Positions 51,560 through 60,491 of a stretch of 64,000 bases of DNA are shown here, piece after piece (the first letter of the stretch is position 1; each line of letters opens with the position of its first letter). Position numbers and translations under genes: made by a program. Where the stretch lies: the NCBI GenBank assembly GCA_002729235.1, contig PBTY01000056.1, positions 27,351-91,350 of the forward strand, written 5' to 3'. The notes beneath the pieces were generated by a model. It was not told the origin of the DNA. It saw only the letters and a program-made list of their open reading frames with translations, and made no database searches. Origin of the DNA: Rickettsiales bacterium. GTDB lineage: Bacteria > Bacteroidota > Bacteroidia > Cytophagales > Cyclobacteriaceae.

Positions 51560-52423
51560 ATGCAAGCATTAATTGATTTCTTCTCCGACGTTCCCACCTG
51601 GTTTCGTTCAGCTATTTTAATAGGTGGAATAGTTCTTTTCTGGATAGCTGAAGGTATCCTCCCATTGTTCAAATTTCAATACCAGAAGGTACGCCATGCA
51701 GGCATTAATTTGTTCTTTACCATGACCACTGCGATCATAGGTTTTGGATTGGCCAGCGTACTACTCATGTCTTCCAATTGGGTAGCAGAAAATGAGTTTG
51801 GCCTACTGTATATCATTGATCTTCCTCTGTGGGCTCAGATTGTAGTCGGTGTCCTATTACTAGATATGATTGGTGCTTACTTCATTCACTGGACCGAACA
51901 TAAAGTAAAATGGATGTGGAAGTTTCACCTGGTGCATCATAGCGACACCACTGTGGACGTGACCACAGGCTTGAGACATCATCCGGGAGAAACTGTTTTT
52001 AGAATTGCTTTTACGATTATGGCTGTTATTTTGGTTGGAGCACCTATCGGAATTGTGATGCTGTATCAATCACTATCCGTGTTATTTGCTCACATCACAC
52101 ATGCCAACATAAATATTCCAAAAGGTCTTGACAAAGCATTGTCTTTCATTTTTGTCACTCCAAATATGCATAAAGTGCATCATCATTATACACAGCCACT
52201 TACTGATACCAACTACGGCAATATTTTTTCTATCTGGGACCGTATTTTCGGGACTTTCGCTGCTGTTGAGGATACTGCAAGTTTGAAGTATGGAATCGAT
52301 ACACACATGGATCCAAAGGAGAATGACCGGTTATCCAATCTTTTATCCATTCCTTTTCAGCAATACCGTACCCCTGAGAGCGTTGCATTGGATGAAGAAA
52401 CGAAAGAAAAAGTCACGCAGTAA
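51560..52423 (+). CDS. Sterol desaturase / fatty-acid hydroxylase family protein
   Basis: A 287-residue integral membrane protein. It has the di-iron histidine boxes of the superfamily: HWTEH and HLVHHSD in the loop HWTEHKVKWMWKFHLVHH, a third box including THAN, and HKVHHHY near residue 210. About five membrane helices flank them. It probably hydroxylates or desaturates a lipid; substrate unknown. It is followed 7 bp later by an M23 peptidase gene, but no functional link is apparent. Confidence 0.85.
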   Translation: MQALIDFFSDVPTWFRSAILIGGIVLFWIAEGILPLFKFQYQKVRHAGINLFFTMTTAIIGFGLASVLLMSSNWVAENEFGLLYIIDLPLWAQIVVGVLLLDMIGAYFIHWTEHKVKWMWKFHLVHHSDTTVDVTTGLRHHPGETVFRIAFTIMAVILVGAPIGIVMLYQSLSVLFAHITHANINIPKGLDKALSFIFVTPNMHKVHHHYTQPLTDTNYGNIFSIWDRIFGTFAAVEDTASLKYGIDTHMDPKENDRLSNLLSIPFQQYRTPESVALDEETKEKVTQ

Positions 52424-52430
52424 TTAACTA

Positions 52431-53228
52431 ATGAGATTTACACTTCTATTATCTCTTGTGCTCTTGTGTGTTATTACTCTCGCACAAGTAAAGGATATTG
52501 AAGTATTTCATCTAGCTCAAGAAGATGGTACTTTACAAATAATAGCCAGAAACAATTCCTCTACTCTTCAAAGTGTCCAAATAGAAGCTACGCTAACAGG
52601 AATGGAATCGGACATAGAATTACCTGTAGTTGTGGTGGTTGGTGCTGAAAGAGAGGTGGTGGCTTTTACCCTTAGTCCTATCGAGAACACTTATTCTTAC
52701 AATACTCGGTTTAGCTATATCAAAGGAGACATTACTGCAGAGCATGATGATGTTACCGTCTACCAGTTACCATATAAGTCAGGAGAATCATACACTATTG
52801 ATCAGGGATATAACGAATCTCCAACTCATATGAATCAACATGCTCTGGACTTTCATATGGATGAAGGAACCGAAATTTGTGCAATCAGAGATGGTGTTGT
52901 TTTTGAAGTCGTTGATGAATACGACAAAGGATGTAGTAGTCAGGAGTGTTCCAAGTTCAACAACTATGTATTAATCCAACACGCTGATGGTTCTATTGCA
53001 GACTATTCTCATCTCCAGCAAAACGGAGCCTTAGTGAAAGTAGGTGATGTGATCAAAACAGGTGAGGTTATCGCCAAGAGCGGAAGTACCGGTTTTGCAA
53101 GTGGACCGCATCTTCACCTGGAAGTATATGTAATGCGCTTAACTGGACAGAAATCCATTGAAGCAAAATATAATATTGGGAATGGGGTAGGAATTCCACA
53201 AAGTGGCAAGTCCTACCGTCAAAATTAA
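52431..53228 (+). CDS. M23-family metallopeptidase, exported
   Basis: A 265-residue protein with a signal peptide (about 1-20, LLLSLVLLCVITLA), a beta-sandwich region and an M23/LytM domain (about 125-250). The zinc ligands are His at MNQHALD, Asp at FHMDEG, and the HLHLEV motif late in the domain. It should cleave peptidoglycan peptide bonds or another peptide in the periplasm. The last codons overlap the convergent gene by 4 bp. Confidence 0.85.
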   Translation: MRFTLLLSLVLLCVITLAQVKDIEVFHLAQEDGTLQIIARNNSSTLQSVQIEATLTGMESDIELPVVVVVGAEREVVAFTLSPIENTYSYNTRFSYIKGDITAEHDDVTVYQLPYKSGESYTIDQGYNESPTHMNQHALDFHMDEGTEICAIRDGVVFEVVDEYDKGCSSQECSKFNNYVLIQHADGSIADYSHLQQNGALVKVGDVIKTGEVIAKSGSTGFASGPHLHLEVYVMRLTGQKSIEAKYNIGNGVGIPQSGKSYRQN

Positions 53229-54454
53229 TCATACACGCGTTTGGTAAACCAAACATCTCGAATAGAGATACTCAAAGAAAGCGTATGAAGTTGCTCTTCA
53301 ATTAGCCTGGTACCCACTTTTCCCTGTTGTTGATAAGAATATCCAAGGTTGATGTATCCAGTATTCCTTCTAACAGGCAAGCCAAAGCCCAGGGAAAAAC
53401 GATGAGATTGAAATGTGGTGCTCAAAGCATCCACATAACCTTCACCAAACCGATAACCTGCACGATAAATAACTCGGTTAGCGTATAACTCCAATTTGTC
53501 ATTTGCCTGATATACCAATCCCCCTGAAAAAGTTCTCAAATCTGTATAGTCAAAACTAGCATCACCTTCATTTACTCCCCACTTCTCTACTTCTCCGTCA
53601 GCCATAATCGACCATTGACCAAGAGTCAAATGAAATCCTACTCCAATCTTTTCAGGAATGCTCTGAGAATCATCTGACTCGGAATGCAAAGTATCATAAC
53701 CCTCTTTAAGAATCTCCTGCTCAATGTCATACCCTACAGAAAATGCTGGTTGATACGTCAGCCCTAGCGTCATACTTTTAGCTTCACCTAGAGGAACAGA
53801 GTATTGTAATCCTACATCATAGACGAGCTGGGCTAAATTCATTTCCTGAGAAATACTCGTGCCTTCTATCAATGAATTACCAGATAGCTCCTGAGATCTG
53901 ATGATATTTCCGAATACCAGCCCTCCCCTAAAACCAAGACTTAATCTTGGAAATAAATCCTGGGTGTAAGCGACTGCCAATTTGGACAATCCACCATTAC
54001 CCTGATAGCGCACTGAATATGCTCCCAATAGCGACGAGCTGGTGCTAAAATCCGTAATATCATACTTTGCGTCACTGTATTGTGATAAACTAAAGTTGAA
54101 TGCAGAAGACTTTCCAGATCGGACCCAAAAATTCATCGCAGAGAGCCCACCAATGACGGTAGAATAAGACTTGCTCGAGCTTTTCTGATTGAGCCCTGTG
54201 ATATTGAGCCCTAAATCAAAAATATGATTTGGTCCCTTAATGGAGGTGAGTGCCGCCGGATTTTCCAAATTTACAACATTGGAAAACCTCGCGCCGACTC
54301 CTGTGTATCCCAAGCTAGAAAACTCGGTTGATCCGACTGGAATCAGAGAACCAAATCCAAATGCGTTATAAGCGGAGCCTGTGGATGATTGTCCAATTAC
54401 CTGGACATGTAATAGTATGAAGATTGCACAGGCTCCAGCAAATTTCTTAGTCAT
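53225..54454 (-). CDS. Outer-membrane beta-barrel protein (FadL/OmpP1-like)
   Basis: A 409-residue protein from ATG 54454 (MTKKFAGACAIFILL, signal peptide to about residue 20). A frame extension upstream to 54532 lies within the kelch gene and was not used; ATGACTAA at the junction shows the stop of one overlapping the start of the other. The body is rich in amphipathic strands ending in aromatic residues (RFSLGFGLPVRRNTGYINLG, LSLSISIRDVWF), fitting a long-chain fatty acid transporter-like barrel. It is the third gene of a DUF4270-kelch-barrel operon. Confidence 0.75.
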   Translation of the reverse strand: MTKKFAGACAIFILLHVQVIGQSSTGSAYNAFGFGSLIPVGSTEFSSLGYTGVGARFSNVVNLENPAALTSIKGPNHIFDLGLNITGLNQKSSSKSYSTVIGGLSAMNFWVRSGKSSAFNFSLSQYSDAKYDITDFSTSSSLLGAYSVRYQGNGGLSKLAVAYTQDLFPRLSLGFRGGLVFGNIIRSQELSGNSLIEGTSISQEMNLAQLVYDVGLQYSVPLGEAKSMTLGLTYQPAFSVGYDIEQEILKEGYDTLHSESDDSQSIPEKIGVGFHLTLGQWSIMADGEVEKWGVNEGDASFDYTDLRTFSGGLVYQANDKLELYANRVIYRAGYRFGEGYVDALSTTFQSHRFSLGFGLPVRRNTGYINLGYSYQQQGKVGTRLIEEQLHTLSLSISIRDVWFTKRVYD

Positions 54455-55448
54455 ACTCATCATACTCCTCATCAGGATAATAAGCCCAGATATCGTCAAA
54501 ACGCTGACTGCTGTTTCTTCCCGTAACCACATAAGGAATTCCAGATATTACAAACGAAGCGGCATCAGATCGACCTGACCCCTCAAATGTGGTCACCTCA
54601 TCATCCCATTCATTCGTTTGAGGATCATAAGTATAAAAATCCGAAGCATACCCTGTAGCGACACCTAATCCCAAATATGCAACACCATCAACAACAAACG
54701 ATGTAGCGTTATATCTACTAACCGCTGAAATGAATTCATCATAGGTATCATCTTCATCATTCAGGGTAAGTTCAGTCCATGACTCTGATTCAGGATTGTA
54801 AGACCAGAAATCATAAAGAAAAACACCGTTATTTCTACCGGACAAAACATAGGCCTGACCATCTATAACGAAAGCCGCTGCCGCTTCCCGTTTGGATCCA
54901 TAAAGACTGACTGCTTGAGTCCAGGTATCCGTAACCGGGTTATAGCGATAGAAATCCTTCAAATAATTACCATCATAACCGGTACCAACATATCCTTGAT
55001 TGTTGAGGGTAAAAGCAACCGCATCATATCTACCTGAACCTGGGAAAGAAGCCTTTTCAGACCAGGAGTTCGATGACGGATCGTATTCCCACAAATCACT
55101 TAGCTCTTCGGTATCCAGATCATCGTTAAATCCTGTGCTTACATATCCTTTACCATCTGCAGCAAAAGAAACCGCACTCACTCGACCAGGCCCAGGAAAA
55201 TCAGCCATCTGCTGCCAGAAGTTTTTGGAGGCATCATAACGCCATAAATCCAATAGATAATCGTCTCCATCTGTCCCAAGACCTACATAAGCATAATCTC
55301 CAAGAGTAAAAGAGATAGCTCCTGATCGGGTCACACCTTCATAATCAGAATACTTTACCCAGTTTCCATATTCTGTATCCTCACTTTCATCACAACTGGC
55401 CAACGCCAATACAAGCATTTGAAAAATGAATATCAACCGTATTTTCAT
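54447..55448 (-). CDS. Kelch-repeat lipoprotein
   Basis: A 333-residue protein with a lipoprotein signal (LALASC, Cys19) and six or so kelch repeats with GYVGTG / GRSGA patterns and LxxLWxYxPxxNxW closures (DLWRYDASKNFWQQM, SDLWEYDPSSNSWSEK). The repeats should fold as a beta-propeller on the outer membrane surface. It overlaps the barrel gene by 8 bp and is 1 bp after the DUF4270 gene, so the three are one operon, probably a surface receptor or transporter assembly. Confidence 0.85.
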   Translation of the reverse strand: MKIRLIFIFQMLVLALASCDESEDTEYGNWVKYSDYEGVTRSGAISFTLGDYAYVGLGTDGDDYLLDLWRYDASKNFWQQMADFPGPGRVSAVSFAADGKGYVSTGFNDDLDTEELSDLWEYDPSSNSWSEKASFPGSGRYDAVAFTLNNQGYVGTGYDGNYLKDFYRYNPVTDTWTQAVSLYGSKREAAAAFVIDGQAYVLSGRNNGVFLYDFWSYNPESESWTELTLNDEDDTYDEFISAVSRYNATSFVVDGVAYLGLGVATGYASDFYTYDPQTNEWDDEVTTFEGSGRSDAASFVISGIPYVVTGRNSSQRFDDIWAYYPDEEYDEYD

Positions 55449-55449
55449 A

Positions 55450-56703
55450 TCATTTATTAGTAATTGTATATAGAATTAATTCACTTCTGTAGGTCTCATC
55501 CCCTATCCATAGATTGGATATTGAATTGTTCAAGTCATCATCGAGATCAAAAACAACAGAATAATTTCTTGTGGACTCATCAGCAAACATTGAAGCAATC
55601 AAATCACTGACATCTATTGCGAAAAAAGTATCACGTCCATGATCATCATCATAATACAGTGAAACACTCAAAGAAGAACTAGATATTATTTCTAAATCTT
55701 CAGTTACATAAGTCGCATAAATAGTCTCAGGCAGATCATCTGTACTTTCTACAGGAAACAACTTTAGAAGAGCTCCAGAAATGACGTAATTTTTTCCAGT
55801 CAGGGTTAGTTCTTCTATGGATGGAAGCGAAACCAAAGTTCTGTACCCTAGCCCGCCATGAATGAGTGATGCATGATGAGTATTGTCTGAAATGACCTGA
55901 TCTCCAAACTCAACAATGGATTCAAATCTTTGTGGCTGGTTGTAGGAATAATGGGTGAAATAGGGTGAACCGGACACGTACATATCCAACTCACTTTGCG
56001 ATTCAGTGTCACCAGTGTGATTAGTGTAGTATAACCTCACCCGAATACTGTCGGCCACCAAACCTATACCGACAGACTCATCACTAGTTATTGAAAGTTG
56101 AAGTCCTTTCAGGTATTGATAGAATTCTGAACTTGTTTCAATCTTATCGCTACCATTCTGATATAAATTAAATAATGATTCACCTAAAGCATTATCTATT
56201 CGAACCTCAGGATCCTGGTCACGATCAGCGTAGAACTTGACCTCTCTGTTCATTAGCGTTGTTTTGCTAGAATTAATAGAAGACGGATTGGAGAAGTTAT
56301 AGTAAGCCCTTGATTCAAGCTCTTCCGTCAGGCGCTCTAATTGGACATTGACGGATACATAATCTTCCAAATTGTAGAAGTACCCATCCAGAGGTAACGA
56401 TATGGTGATGGAGTCAAAAACATCTGAATCTGTTATGGTATTGTCGGAAGCTGGTGCTAACAAGAAATAACCTTCCGTATTCATTCCTGTAAAAACTGAA
56501 TCCGATTGATAAGCCAGCAAAAGTCTGTCGGAGGTGCTGGTTATAACAGAGTCATACCGAAGGGTGCTCAACTCAAGACTTACAGTATCAATATATGACA
56601 AATCGAAAGAGTCGTCTCCAATGAACTCATCTCCAAGAATGGAAGACTCTGAGCAAGCCATTACATATAAGCCAATTATTAATAATAGTATATTTCGCAT
56701 CAT
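55450..56703 (-). CDS. DUF4270 family lipoprotein
   Basis: A protein of about 417 residues starting at ATG 56703 (or the following codon, 56700) with a lipobox VMACSES. The body has the DUF4270 hallmarks: an acidic N-terminal stretch, the 'SFDLSYIDTVSLELSTLR' start and repeated short strands (a predicted beta-sandwich). The frame extends to 56727, but this would run through a terminator hairpin at 56718-56740, so I rejected it. DUF4270 proteins are surface lipoproteins of unknown function in Bacteroidota, linked here with kelch and barrel partners. Confidence 0.8.
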   Translation of the reverse strand: MMRNILLLIIGLYVMACSESSILGDEFIGDDSFDLSYIDTVSLELSTLRYDSVITSTSDRLLLAYQSDSVFTGMNTEGYFLLAPASDNTITDSDVFDSITISLPLDGYFYNLEDYVSVNVQLERLTEELESRAYYNFSNPSSINSSKTTLMNREVKFYADRDQDPEVRIDNALGESLFNLYQNGSDKIETSSEFYQYLKGLQLSITSDESVGIGLVADSIRVRLYYTNHTGDTESQSELDMYVSGSPYFTHYSYNQPQRFESIVEFGDQVISDNTHHASLIHGGLGYRTLVSLPSIEELTLTGKNYVISGALLKLFPVESTDDLPETIYATYVTEDLEIISSSSLSVSLYYDDDHGRDTFFAIDVSDLIASMFADESTRNYSVVFDLDDDLNNSISNLWIGDETYRSELILYTITNK

Positions 56704-56717
56704 TATTGCATAAAATA

Positions 56718-56740
56718 ATCCCGACACTGAGTGTCGGGAT
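56718..56740 (-). terminator. Intergenic hairpin terminator
   Basis: ATCCCGACAC pairs with GTGTCGGGAT across a TGA loop, and the - strand continues with ATTTTAT. It separates the 62-residue gene (56771-56959) from the DUF4270 operon and also fixes the DUF4270 start at 56703 or 56700. Confidence 0.7.
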
Positions 56741-56770
56741 CCTACCTAAAACTGAGATGTTTAACCAAAC

Positions 56771-56959
56771 TCAACTACTTTTAACCTCAGCCTTGAATTC
56801 CCGAAACCGTTTAGGTCCCAAGAGCTCTAAAAGTTTTTGATCTCTTAACTTACTTACTGTAGAAATATCTCTTAGCCGAGTAGCATCAACCAACCAGGCC
56901 AACGACTCTTCGTAGATCCTATTGATTGCCTCATGTTCTTCGTTTGTTAAGAACTCCAT
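56771..56959 (-). CDS. Small helical protein, unknown
   Basis: A 62-residue charged helical protein (starts MEFLTNEEHEAINRIYEES). It ends just before a terminator hairpin and begins a short unit. No family recognised. Confidence 0.5.
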   Translation of the reverse strand: MEFLTNEEHEAINRIYEESLAWLVDATRLRDISTVSKLRDQKLLELLGPKRFREFKAEVKSS

Positions 56960-57109
56960 TAGTTTCCTTTATTTCTGATTCGAAAGTAGAAACTGTCGAA
57001 ATGGTGAAAAAATCAATTCAACCAACGCTTGTGAGAATTCAACCAACAAGACATTTTCAAACATTTGCTTAAATTATTGAGTGGAGAAGGGCTTTCATTG
57101 ACGGATGTA

Positions 57110-57117
57110 TACCTTTG
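57110..57117 (+). promoter_or_regulatory. Possible -7 element of the LytS/LytTR operon
   Basis: TACCTTTG fits TAnnTTTG, about 65 bp before the histidine kinase gene. No TTG is found at the usual upstream distance, so this is tentative. Confidence 0.35.
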
Positions 57118-57183
57118 GTTGAAATAGTTATCTCTTCCTATCCTAATTGGCTAGACTTGCTATAATTAAGTACCCGACACTAA

Positions 57184-58248
57184 ATGAAAGTCCGAGAAAT
57201 TCTTATACACACCCTGGTCTGGATGGCTTTTTTAGCCATTATCACCTTTTGGCAATGGGATATCTTTTCACTACAAGACTCCCTCATACACGCCTCCAAA
57301 ATGGCTGTAATCTCCATTGCGGTCTTTTACTCTAATTACTATTTATTACTGCCCAGACTTTTCGCAAAAGGAAAAACCTTCTACTATGTTCTCTCTATTG
57401 GAGCGATACTTATCGGTGTGTATTTGATTTTTGAGCTGACCAAAGAATGGATGCCTCGACCTGAATTCATGAATAGGCCAAAACCTGATGAATTCAAGGA
57501 ATCATTTAAGAATCTGCCACGTATGGAGCCTCCTAAAAACATGTGGACACGAATGCTCCCACAAACTGCTGCTCAGACCATCCCAATGCTATTTTTCTCC
57601 TCTTTGCTTTGGTTTGCAAATGAGAACAGGCAACGAAAACAAAAAGAAGTGTCTTTAATGAATGAGAATTTGATTTCCGAAATGCGGTTTTTAAAATCTC
57701 AGATTAACCCACACTTTTTATTCAACGCACTCAATAACATATACTCATTAGCTTTTCGCAAATCTGATCACACCCCTGAGATGATCATGAAACTTTCAGA
57801 AATGCTAAGGCATGTGGTCTATGATAGCTCCAATAGCGTGAGTTTGAGCAAAGAAGTTAGTTACATCGAAAATTATATCGACTTCCAAACGCTCAAACTT
57901 GGTGATGATAAAGGAGTCTCCTTCAACCACGAGGGAATCAATGACCGGTTGATTTTGGAACCAATGTTATTGATCCCATTTATTGAAAATTCCTTCAAGC
58001 ATAGCAATATCGAAGAGGCCGATGATGCTTTTATTGAAATCAATCTGAGGACTGAAAACTCCACCATCCGTCTTGAGGTGAAAAACTCTTTCTCTGAAAC
58101 AACCCAAACAAAAGATCACACTCCTGGAATAGGTATGCAAAATGTTCGTCAAAGATTAAATTTGGTTTACCCAAACAGGTCAGAATTGACTCAGAAAGTT
58201 GAGAACGGTGTATTCATAGTAAATGTAGAAATCGATACCAATGCTTAA
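57184..58248 (+). CDS. LytS-type sensor histidine kinase
   Basis: A 354-residue protein with four N-terminal membrane helices (about 10-35, 42-58, 68-90 and 122-140), then the His_kinase domain with the phospho-acceptor in SQINPHFLFNALNNI and the ATP-binding part (PMLLIPFIENSFKHS, GIGMQNVRQRL). It phosphorylates the response regulator encoded 8 bp back-overlapped downstream. Signal unknown. Typical of the LytS/YpdA group in Bacteroidota. Confidence 0.9.
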   Translation: MKVREILIHTLVWMAFLAIITFWQWDIFSLQDSLIHASKMAVISIAVFYSNYYLLLPRLFAKGKTFYYVLSIGAILIGVYLIFELTKEWMPRPEFMNRPKPDEFKESFKNLPRMEPPKNMWTRMLPQTAAQTIPMLFFSSLLWFANENRQRKQKEVSLMNENLISEMRFLKSQINPHFLFNALNNIYSLAFRKSDHTPEMIMKLSEMLRHVVYDSSNSVSLSKEVSYIENYIDFQTLKLGDDKGVSFNHEGINDRLILEPMLLIPFIENSFKHSNIEEADDAFIEINLRTENSTIRLEVKNSFSETTQTKDHTPGIGMQNVRQRLNLVYPNRSELTQKVENGVFIVNVEIDTNA

Positions 58249-58930
58249 ATGTGTAATCATAGATGATGAGCAACCTGCAAGAATGCTCATTACCGAGTAC
58301 GTCAAAAAAGTACCATTTCTCGAACTCGTTGGTGAATTTAAAAGCCCGATAGAGGCCATGTCGCAATTTCCCAATTTGCAGATTGATCTGATCTTCCTGG
58401 ACATTCAAATGCCAGGATTAACTGGTCTTGAGTTTGCCCGAACATTGAACAATAAACCTCATATTATACTCACGACAGCCTATTCCGAATATGCTTTGGA
58501 GAGCTATGAACTCGATGTAGATGATTATTTGATGAAACCCATTTCGTTTGAACGTTTCTTCAAGGCTGTCAGTAAAATCGTACAAAAGCCTTCAGCAACT
58601 TCATCCTCCGAACCAGCAGCATCAGATACTTCATTGATTGTCAAAGCAGATGGACAAACTCACAGGATATACACCAAAGACATACTTTATATTGAAGGAC
58701 TCAAAGAGTATGTAACTATCCATACCAATGAGAAAAAAATCATCACATTAGAATCTCTGAAAAAACTAACAGAAGAACTTTCTTCCTATGAATTCATCAG
58801 AGTTCATAAATCCTTCATTATAAATCTCACGAAGGTATCGAGTCACTCCAATCACGACCTGTCCATTGGGGCAAAAAAAATCCCGATAGGTTCAAGCTAT
58901 CGGGATGAAGTATTAAAAATGCTTTTTTAA
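58241..58930 (+). CDS. LytTR-family response regulator
   Basis: A 229-residue protein: REC domain (1-120; acidic pocket IIDDEQ, phospho-Asp in LIFLDIQMPG, T/K in LTTAY and LMKPIS) and LytTR DNA-binding domain (about 135-229; ILYIEGLKEYVTIHT). It overlaps the kinase gene by 8 bp. The end of the coding region also encodes, on the other strand, the terminator of asnS. Confidence 0.92.
   Translation: MLKCVIIDDEQPARMLITEYVKKVPFLELVGEFKSPIEAMSQFPNLQIDLIFLDIQMPGLTGLEFARTLNNKPHIILTTAYSEYALESYELDVDDYLMKPISFERFFKAVSKIVQKPSATSSSEPAASDTSLIVKADGQTHRIYTKDILYIEGLKEYVTIHTNEKKIITLESLKKLTEELSSYEFIRVHKSFIINLTKVSSHSNHDLSIGAKKIPIGSSYRDEVLKMLF
58872..58906 (-). terminator. Rho-independent terminator of asnS, inside the convergent response-regulator gene
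   Basis: On the - strand ATCCCGATAG (58906-58897), a 7-nt loop and CTATCGGGAT (58889-58880) are followed by eight T. It sits 25 bp after the asnS stop, within the codons for KKIPIGSSYRD of the opposite gene. Confidence 0.8.
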
Positions 58931-60379
58931 TTAAAATTCACAGTTACCTGGTGTTCTCGGGAATGGAATTACGTCTCTGATGTTACCCATTCCTGTTACA
59001 AACAGGATCATACGCTCAAACCCCAGACCAAATCCACTATGAGGAACTGCACCGTATCTTCTGGTATCCAGGTACCACGACATCTCCTCTGCAGGAATAT
59101 TCATCTCCTTCATTCGAGTAGTCAATAGATCCAAACGCTCCTCACGTTGTGATCCACCTACTATTTCTCCAATACCTGGAAATAGAATATCCATAGCTCC
59201 TACAGTCTTACCATCTTCATTCTGACGCATGTAAAATGCTTTGATATCTTTAGGATAGTTATAGAGAATTACCGGCTTTTTGAAATGTTTCTCAACCAAA
59301 TAGCGCTCGTGCTCCGATTGTAGATCAGCACCCCACTCTTCAATTAAATAAGAGAATTTCTTCTTCTTATTCGGTTTGGAGTTCTTCAGGATTTCGATTG
59401 CCTCTGTATAGCTCACTCGCTCAAAATCATTATCCAAAACAAACTTCAATCGCTCGGTCAAAGTCATTTCAGAACGTTCAGCTTGTGGCTTGTTCTTTTC
59501 CTCTTCAATAATTCTTTTCTCAAGAAAAGCTAGATCATCAGCACAGTTATCCAGCGCATATTTTACGAGGTACTTCAGCATCTCCTGAGCAAGATCCATG
59601 TTGTCTTGCAAATCATAAAACGCCATCTCCGGCTCTATCATCCAGAACTCTGCAAGATGTCTAGTCGTATTGGAGTTTTCTGCTCTGAACGTAGGTCCGA
59701 AAGTATAAATTTCAGACAATGCCATCGCTGCCAACTCACCCTCTAACTGACCAGATACCGTCAGATTAGACTCCTTCTCAAAGAAATCTTGAGTAAAATC
59801 AACCTGACCATCTTCCGTCTTCGGAATATCGTTCAAATCAAAGTTGGTTACTTTAAATGCCTCACCAGCACCTTCTGCATCAGAAGAAGTGATAATTGGT
59901 GTATTGATGTAAAAGAATCCTTTGTCATTAAAGAACTTATGCACTGCAAATGCCAAAGCATGACGTACACGCATCACAGCACTGAACGTGTTTGTTCTTG
60001 GTCTTAAGTGGGCAATTTCACGTAGAAACTCCAGGCTGTGCTTTTTGGGCTGTAGAGGATATTTATCTGGATCTGCCTCACCAAACACCTCAATACTCTC
60101 AGCTACCAATTCACATGTTTGTCCTGCACCTTGCGATTCTACTACTTTGCCAGTAGCAGAAATACTTGCGCCTGTAGTAATTCGTCTTAGAATGTCCTCA
60201 CCAAACTTTTCTGCATCAGCTACAACTTGAAGGTTGTTGATCGTGGAACCATCATTCAGAGCGATAAACGCTACATTTTTACTGGCACGTTTGGTACGCA
60301 CCCACCCCATGACCGTTATTTCCTGGCCTATCAGCTCTTCGGTCAAAACAACTTGAATTTTGGTTCGTTTTTCTTTCAC
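58931..60379 (-). CDS. asnS: Asparagine-tRNA ligase
   Basis: A 482-residue class IIb aminoacyl-tRNA synthetase that charges tRNA-Asn. An N-terminal OB-fold (about 15-110, [15 protein letters not shown]) precedes the catalytic domain with motif 2 [16 protein letters not shown] and motif 3 [20 protein letters not shown] at the end. An inserted region rich in charged residues (about 260-340) is usual for the family. It ends 1 bp after the convergent response regulator stop, with the terminator in that gene. Confidence 0.96.
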   Translation of the reverse strand: MKEKRTKIQVVLTEELIGQEITVMGWVRTKRASKNVAFIALNDGSTINNLQVVADAEKFGEDILRRITTGASISATGKVVESQGAGQTCELVAESIEVFGEADPDKYPLQPKKHSLEFLREIAHLRPRTNTFSAVMRVRHALAFAVHKFFNDKGFFYINTPIITSSDAEGAGEAFKVTNFDLNDIPKTEDGQVDFTQDFFEKESNLTVSGQLEGELAAMALSEIYTFGPTFRAENSNTTRHLAEFWMIEPEMAFYDLQDNMDLAQEMLKYLVKYALDNCADDLAFLEKRIIEEEKNKPQAERSEMTLTERLKFVLDNDFERVSYTEAIEILKNSKPNKKKKFSYLIEEWGADLQSEHERYLVEKHFKKPVILYNYPKDIKAFYMRQNEDGKTVGAMDILFPGIGEIVGGSQREERLDLLTTRMKEMNIPAEEMSWYLDTRRYGAVPHSGFGLGFERMILFVTGMGNIRDVIPFPRTPGNCEF

Positions 60380-60465
60380 AGTCTCAACAACTTAAAGTCA
60401 CTTATTAAAAACAGGGCAAAAAAAGGATATTTTAGCGGACTAATCAAAGAATCACAGAATTATGA

Positions 60466-60473
60466 TAATTTTG
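60466..60473 (+). promoter_or_regulatory. Possible -7 element before rpoN
   Basis: TAATTTTG fits TAnnTTTG and lies 18 bp before the rpoN start; a matching TTG element is lacking. Confidence 0.35.
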
Positions 60474-60491
60474 ATTACTAGCAAATAGATC

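Noticed and set aside
54455-54532. Longer N terminus of the outer-membrane barrel gene.
   Set aside because: It lies inside the kelch gene and spoils the signal peptide; ATGACTAA at the junction gives the natural start.
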